From: Cavia porcellus
Lineage: Eukaryota > Chordata > Mammalia > Rodentia > Caviidae
Assembly (NCBI RefSeq): GCF_034190915.1
Contig: NW_026947493.1
Location: 40,418,501-40,482,500 of the forward strand
Length of the DNA stretch: 64,000 nucleotides
Direction of reading: 5' to 3'
The position numbers were made by a program, and so were the translations under genes. The notes beneath the pieces were generated by a model. That model did no database searches, was not told the DNA's origin, and saw only the letters and a list, made by a program, of their open reading frames with translations. The first letter of the stretch is position 1, and each line of letters starts with the position of its first letter. Shown here piece after piece: positions 59,695-64,000 of this stretch.

Positions 59695-60735
59695 GTATTT
59701 GGGTCCTATCTGCCATTAGCAGCCTTTGTTACAATGGGTAAGATAATAAAGGGTCTCTGCTTCCTTTCCTCATTGTAATCTTCTTATATTATAACATTCA
59801 CAAAAAACAGAATCAAAGCTATCACTGCTACATCCCAAGCATCAGAAATAATCACCAGCCCTCAGTAAACATTCTAAATTAAATTAAGACATAACATGTT
59901 GTTTTTAATAATTGGATTATTCCTTATAATTGTGTGTGTGTTTGTGTGTGTAATATATATGCATCTTATCTCTCAATCATTAGATATATGACTTTACTAT
60001 AAAATTTTAACTTTTCTTCATAGTTTTTGTCTAAATTTTGATAGGTTTCTGTCTTCAACTTGTTTAGCTACTGCTTTATTGTTGTCCCTAAACTTTATAT
60101 CTGCATTTTTAACCATAAATGATCAAAAATTATTACATCTCTAATCATATACATTCTCGAAGTTGAATTTTTTTTCTAAATACCATACATTAGATAAGAT
60201 GCTCATTAACCTTTATCAAGTACTTAATAAGAATCATTTATACATAATAAACTTAGCATAAGTATACTTTATAAGTTTATTCTACTATGTGATATTCTTA
60301 CATAAGCAGCACTTTTGAAATATATCTGATCATTAAATTCAAAGAGTCTAGAAACCACTTATATTCCAAGCAGCTACTATGAAAAAAATAATAATGGAAC
60401 CGACACACCTTCAGTCTCTGAATACTTAGCTCTTCTTTATACTATTGGCTCTAAATCTTAGGAAATAATGCTATTAAGAACACAGAGAAAATATTTTTTC
60501 TTGTATCTAAAAGCCCTGAAGCACATTTTTTCTACCTAAGATATAGTCTTTAGCTGGAGTCTATTGATTTGTAATGGCTGCATTCCATCACTAGTAATTC
60601 AGGCTGATTTAGGATGAGGTATTAACAGTTGCTCACCATATTTCCAAAAGTATTTTATTAAGTATATTTCCAAAAGTATTATAGAAGTATAGGCAGCTCA
60701 CCGTATACAACTCTTGACTCATCTCTAACTACCTA
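59695..60735. other. Unassigned AT-rich sequence
   Basis: A short (TG)n run occurs at about 59,932-59,950, and a small tandem repeat at 60,641-60,680 ('atttccaaaagtatt' twice). Nothing else recognised. Confidence 0.5.
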
Positions 60736-60736
60736 G

Positions 60737-61085
60737 ATTAAGTTATAGTTTGGATGGGGCTTGAGTAATCTCCCAAAGGCTCATATGTTAGAGGTTTGGC
60801 CTCAGTGTGATAGTGTTAAACTGGTAGAACCTCTACAAGGAGGAGCCTAGAGCCAACAAAGTGCCCATTGTAGGGTCACCACCCGTGAAAGAGATGAATG
60901 CTAGACTCCAAGATGAAGTTCTTATGAATGCAGACTGTGATTAAGCATGGTTACCACTTGGGCTTGCCTCTCTGTACAGTACAATTTCCCTTCCATCTTC
61001 CCCAAAACTTGAGGCAGCAGTGAGGCAATGACTCACCAGGAGTCAAACAGATGAGCAACAAAATCTTGTATTTCAGCCTTCAAAA
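60737..61085 (+). mobile_element. ERVL-MaLR-type LTR (MST/THE1-like)
   Basis: 'ttatagtttggatggggctt', 'aatctcccaaaggctcatat', 'ggcctcagtgtgatagtgtt' and 'gtagaacctctacaaggagg' are the ordered 5' landmarks. The 3' part ('gatgagcaacaaaatcttg') is eroded. Confidence 0.75.
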
Positions 61086-61204
61086 TTTTAAGTTAAAAAA
61101 GCTTTTTTTTTTTCTACATAAACTACTCAGTTCAAGTATTTTAATGTAAATACATACAATGGACCATAGGACAATATGCACTAGATAAGTGTCCTACTTA
61201 TTTT

Positions 61205-61625
61205 TCTCATCACTATGGCACATAACAGACACCTACAACTTGAAGAAATAAAGTTTATTTTTGATCGTAGTTTTCAGCAAATTCAGTCTATAGTCAGATG
61301 GCTCCAAAGCAGGAAGGACTGAGGGAAGAGTTTGGTGGAGGAAAGCACTCTCTGCCTTACGGCCAGGAAGCAGAGGGAGAAGGGAGGGTTGTAGGAGATC
61401 TACTCTTCCAGCTCACACTCCCAGTGACCCACTTCTAACCAGATCCTGCCTCCTAATTGCACATTAATTGCTGAGCTCATACATGATAAATTCATGGATG
61501 CACACAGTGCCTCTATAACTCAATTGCTCTGAACATATAAGGCCTTTGGAACGTTATAATTTGTAACCATAATATTTTAAATCTAAACTATAGCATTCAA
61601 TCCATGTCACTCAAGACTCATGCCC
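61205..61625 (-). mobile_element. ERVL-MaLR-type LTR, antisense
   Basis: Reverse complement of the LTR type at 18.7 kb: 'ggcacataacagacacctac', 'gaagaaataaagtttatttt', 'ctatagtcagatggctcc' and 'agtgacccacttctaacc' follow in antisense order. Confidence 0.8.
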
Positions 61626-62560
61626 ATCTCTTTATTCATAAAGAATTTAGTCCATCTCTAAGAGTTATCAAAATTTCAGCACTGCTGAAAAGTCCAAGTT
61701 CAAAGTCTCCTCAGAATCTCAAGTCAAACTTTTGTGAGCCTATGAAAAAGTAAAAAAAAAAAAAAAATAAAAAAAAAATTAAAATTTTAACACACCAAAT
61801 GCTATATAAACATTTCCATTTCAAAAGGAAGGAATAGGAGGAAAAGAAAGAAAAGGGACCAAAGCAAGACCAAACCCAGTAGGGTAAACATCAAATCTCA
61901 CAGTTTTATGTTCAATATTCAGAACAAATTTTGGCAATATATGAACTCTGAAAGGCTTGGGGGCCCCATCCTTATGGTATTTCCAGTTGCAGCCCTGAAG
62001 GCATGTCTTTTCAGGTGGCTTTGGTTCACCTCAGTAGCTTTCCTCAGCATACGTTTCATGTTCCTAGCTCATCTGACTTCTTGGGGCAGTGGTGTCAAAC
62101 CTATGACACTCATGTAGCAAAGGGCTGCTTTTTTATTATCAAAAGCTATAAAAATTCTCTATCCCTCTCGTACAGACTCTACTAACACGTTTTGCTTCAC
62201 TATCACAGCTTACCATACTACCACCTCAGTAACCCTCTGCCTGGTCTCCCATGTCTTCTGAAGTCTGGGTGGAATACCCATGCTCTAGTGACTTACACTC
62301 TGCATGTATATAAAATCAAAGCCATCTGGATGGTGCCAAGTTGTACTTCGACCTAAACCAGTAGCCAGGGCCCCATTAGATTGTGACTGGGGAGACCTCT
62401 GAGCACCTAGGTTGTTGAAATCTGGAAAAAATTTCCCTCTCAGCCAATAAAGGAAAAAGCACCTAAGAGTTGCTCTTTCAAATGAAAGATTTACAATTTT
62501 CTACCGTTCAGCTTGTGGAGGGTAGGAATTTGCTGATTCCTAAGGTGGCCTCAAACCTTT
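61626..62560 (-). mobile_element. MaLR internal region remnant, antisense
   Basis: 'aagtccaagttcaaagtctc', 'gggaccaaagcaagaccaaa' with 'cccagtagggtaaac', and 'gactggggagacctctgagc' resemble the non-coding internal part of rodent MaLR elements attached to the preceding LTR. No open frame of note, in line with MaLR elements lacking most coding sequence. A poly-A-rich run lies at about 61,752-61,778. Confidence 0.6.
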
Positions 62561-62619
62561 TATCCCCCTTTGTCCCAATCTAAAGTATTTGACTTCTTTT
62601 TTAATGTTAATTCTTTTCA

Positions 62620-62925
62620 ACAACTATATCTATGCATATTTTTATTCAATAATATTTAGAACACCTACCAAGTTTCAAATATGAATAACAGCAAAGGGCT
62701 TATTGGGGAGAGAAATATTAAATCAAATAAATCAATGTGACCAATAGGTAAAGTTTAAAGGGTGACAATGAAGAGAAAATTATCAGAGAGGATGGCCAAG
62801 GAAAGCCTGAAGTCTGAAGAAGTGATATCTGATCTAAAATACTAACAGGAAGGGGAAAGCCTCTAGGAAGAGTAGAGTCCGCTTGGTAGAGGCAAGTAGG
62901 GTACATGAACTGAGGTGGAAAATCT
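62620..62925 (-). mobile_element. LINE-2 3' region, antisense
   Basis: 'attcaataatatttagaaca' with 'cctaccaagtttcaaatatg', then 'ggatggccaaggaaagcctg', 'aagtgatatctgatctaaaa' and 'gggaaagcctctaggaag' match the antisense L2 order. The minus-strand open frame at 62,718-62,936 falls in it and is not a gene. Confidence 0.7.
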
Positions 62926-62929
62926 GATA

Positions 62930-64000
62930 AATTCACTCTTTATAATTTTATAGGAAAATGTTTAATCAACTTCTATGATTGTATGTATTTTTAAATTGAA
63001 ATGTAAAATAGCTCCTTAGAGAAAAAATAAGACTGAAAATGTGCACTTCTACAGGATGTTTAATGAACTGCGTGTTCACTTTCTATGTACATGATCTGTG
63101 GCTTGAGGCCAAGTACACATCTGTGGCTGGGTGGAGGGATATGTGAAACTTGTACAGCAAAGGAGTCTTTTCACTGCATTTGCAACAAATCTTGCTAACT
63201 CAAGTCCTGTTCTCTATCATAGTTTTATGAGAAATAAATGCTACCAACATAAATATAAACTCATGAAGTGTATAATATTGCCATATGATATCTAAGTGAT
63301 TGATTTGAATAAGCTTCCTTCTTAGTCTTTTGGAAAATTCACCTGCCCAAAACAGAGACCCTTTTGAGAAAAAGAAATAGAACTTCTCTTTCAAAAAACT
63401 ATACAAAACTACAATCTTTATAGATGTCCATATCTGACCATTTCAGAGTACATCTTAGTGCCGCATGCATGCTGGGACTATTATTTTTATCTCTTTGCTT
63501 TTTCTTTGGAAGGCACAATAGCACTTACACCTTGAGACCTATTGAGAAGAGATGTTATCTTCTCAGTGTGTCTAGGAGTTGTCTGGCACCAAAGAATATT
63601 TCTTAGTGATAAACTTAATATGGTTATTCTTTACATCATATTTGCTCAATTTGTGGGTTGGAGCATATTATTTCATCTTATTTTCTCTACTATATATAAA
63701 ATAGACATGGTTGATCCCTTTTTATAAGTGATAAATTTAAGGCCCACTAGGTCACATAATTTAGTCAGGTTTACATATGTTGATAATTATAAAGTGACAC
63801 CACAAACCCTGTAAAGATATTATGCTTTTGTTATTCTGTGATAGCATTCCAAAATCATAATGTCTTCTGTTTCTACTATGCTTTGCTATTTCAAAAAATT
63901 TCACAAACATATTTTGATTGTGTTAACCTTATAAAATAAGCCCGATATAGAGACTGCTATGGTCCAGAGTAATTAGGTGACTGGGTTCCTCATTTGAAGT
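62930..64000. other. Unassigned AT-rich sequence
   Basis: Short open frames at 63,200-63,727 on both strands have no family signature. No repeat recognised. Confidence 0.5.

Overview
The window is mammalian nuclear DNA, most likely from a rodent outside the mouse/rat group. It is AT-rich and CpG-poor and consists mainly of transposon fossils. The rodent signal comes from SINEs: tRNA-derived ID elements (1.6, 22.9, 37.5, 38.1 and 49.5 kb), 7SL-derived B1 elements (11.6, 31.2 and 51.3 kb) and an ID/B1 composite (38.5-38.7 kb), beside LINE-1, ERVL-MaLR LTRs, MLT1 LTRs, MIR, L2 and one MER5A. The species is not determined. I find no host gene that I can name, no rRNA or tRNA gene, no CRISPR and nothing bacterial. 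All long reading segments that can be recognised are broken L1 ORF1 or ORF2 pieces.

Layout. 0-6.6 kb: old L1M ORF1 and ORF2 pieces split by an ID element, a GATA microsatellite, an ERVL/MaLR-like LTR, two L1 3' ends, a CCTTT array and an MLT1 LTR. 6.6-18.7 kb: mostly unassigned AT-rich DNA with a polypyrimidine tract, a MIR, a GC-richer orphan block at 10.1-10.56 kb, an antisense B1, an AT-rich triplication, a polypurine L1 3' end and an L2. 18.7-21.2 kb: a MaLR LTR and a 5'-truncated L1. 22.3-30.2 kb: an old L1M ORF1 piece interrupted by an ID, followed by a structurally full-length but dead L1 (tandem promoter monomers, ORF1, ORF2, long modular 3' UTR). 30.2-43.1 kb: unassigned DNA with LTR pieces, an L1 3' end, a 164-bp duplication in two copies 1.2 kb apart, SINEs, an L1M 3' end, L2, MER5A and a possible LTR promoter. 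43.7-58.2 kb: mainly antisense L1, including a second structurally full-length copy at 52.4-58.2 kb. 58.2-64 kb: unassigned DNA, L2 pieces and two MaLR LTRs in opposite orientation, one with internal sequence.

How the parts relate. No set of genes here works as a pathway. The biological story is L1 evolution. The L1 copies share ORFs, but the two full-length ones carry different tandem 5' monomers. Their 3' UTRs are built from a roughly 150-bp module whose copy number differs between copies. I saw no convincing new system. The most interesting leads are these L1 untranslated regions, the local 164-bp duplication, the orphan GC-richer block at 10.1-10.56 kb, and an exon-like open segment at 37.77-37.95 kb.
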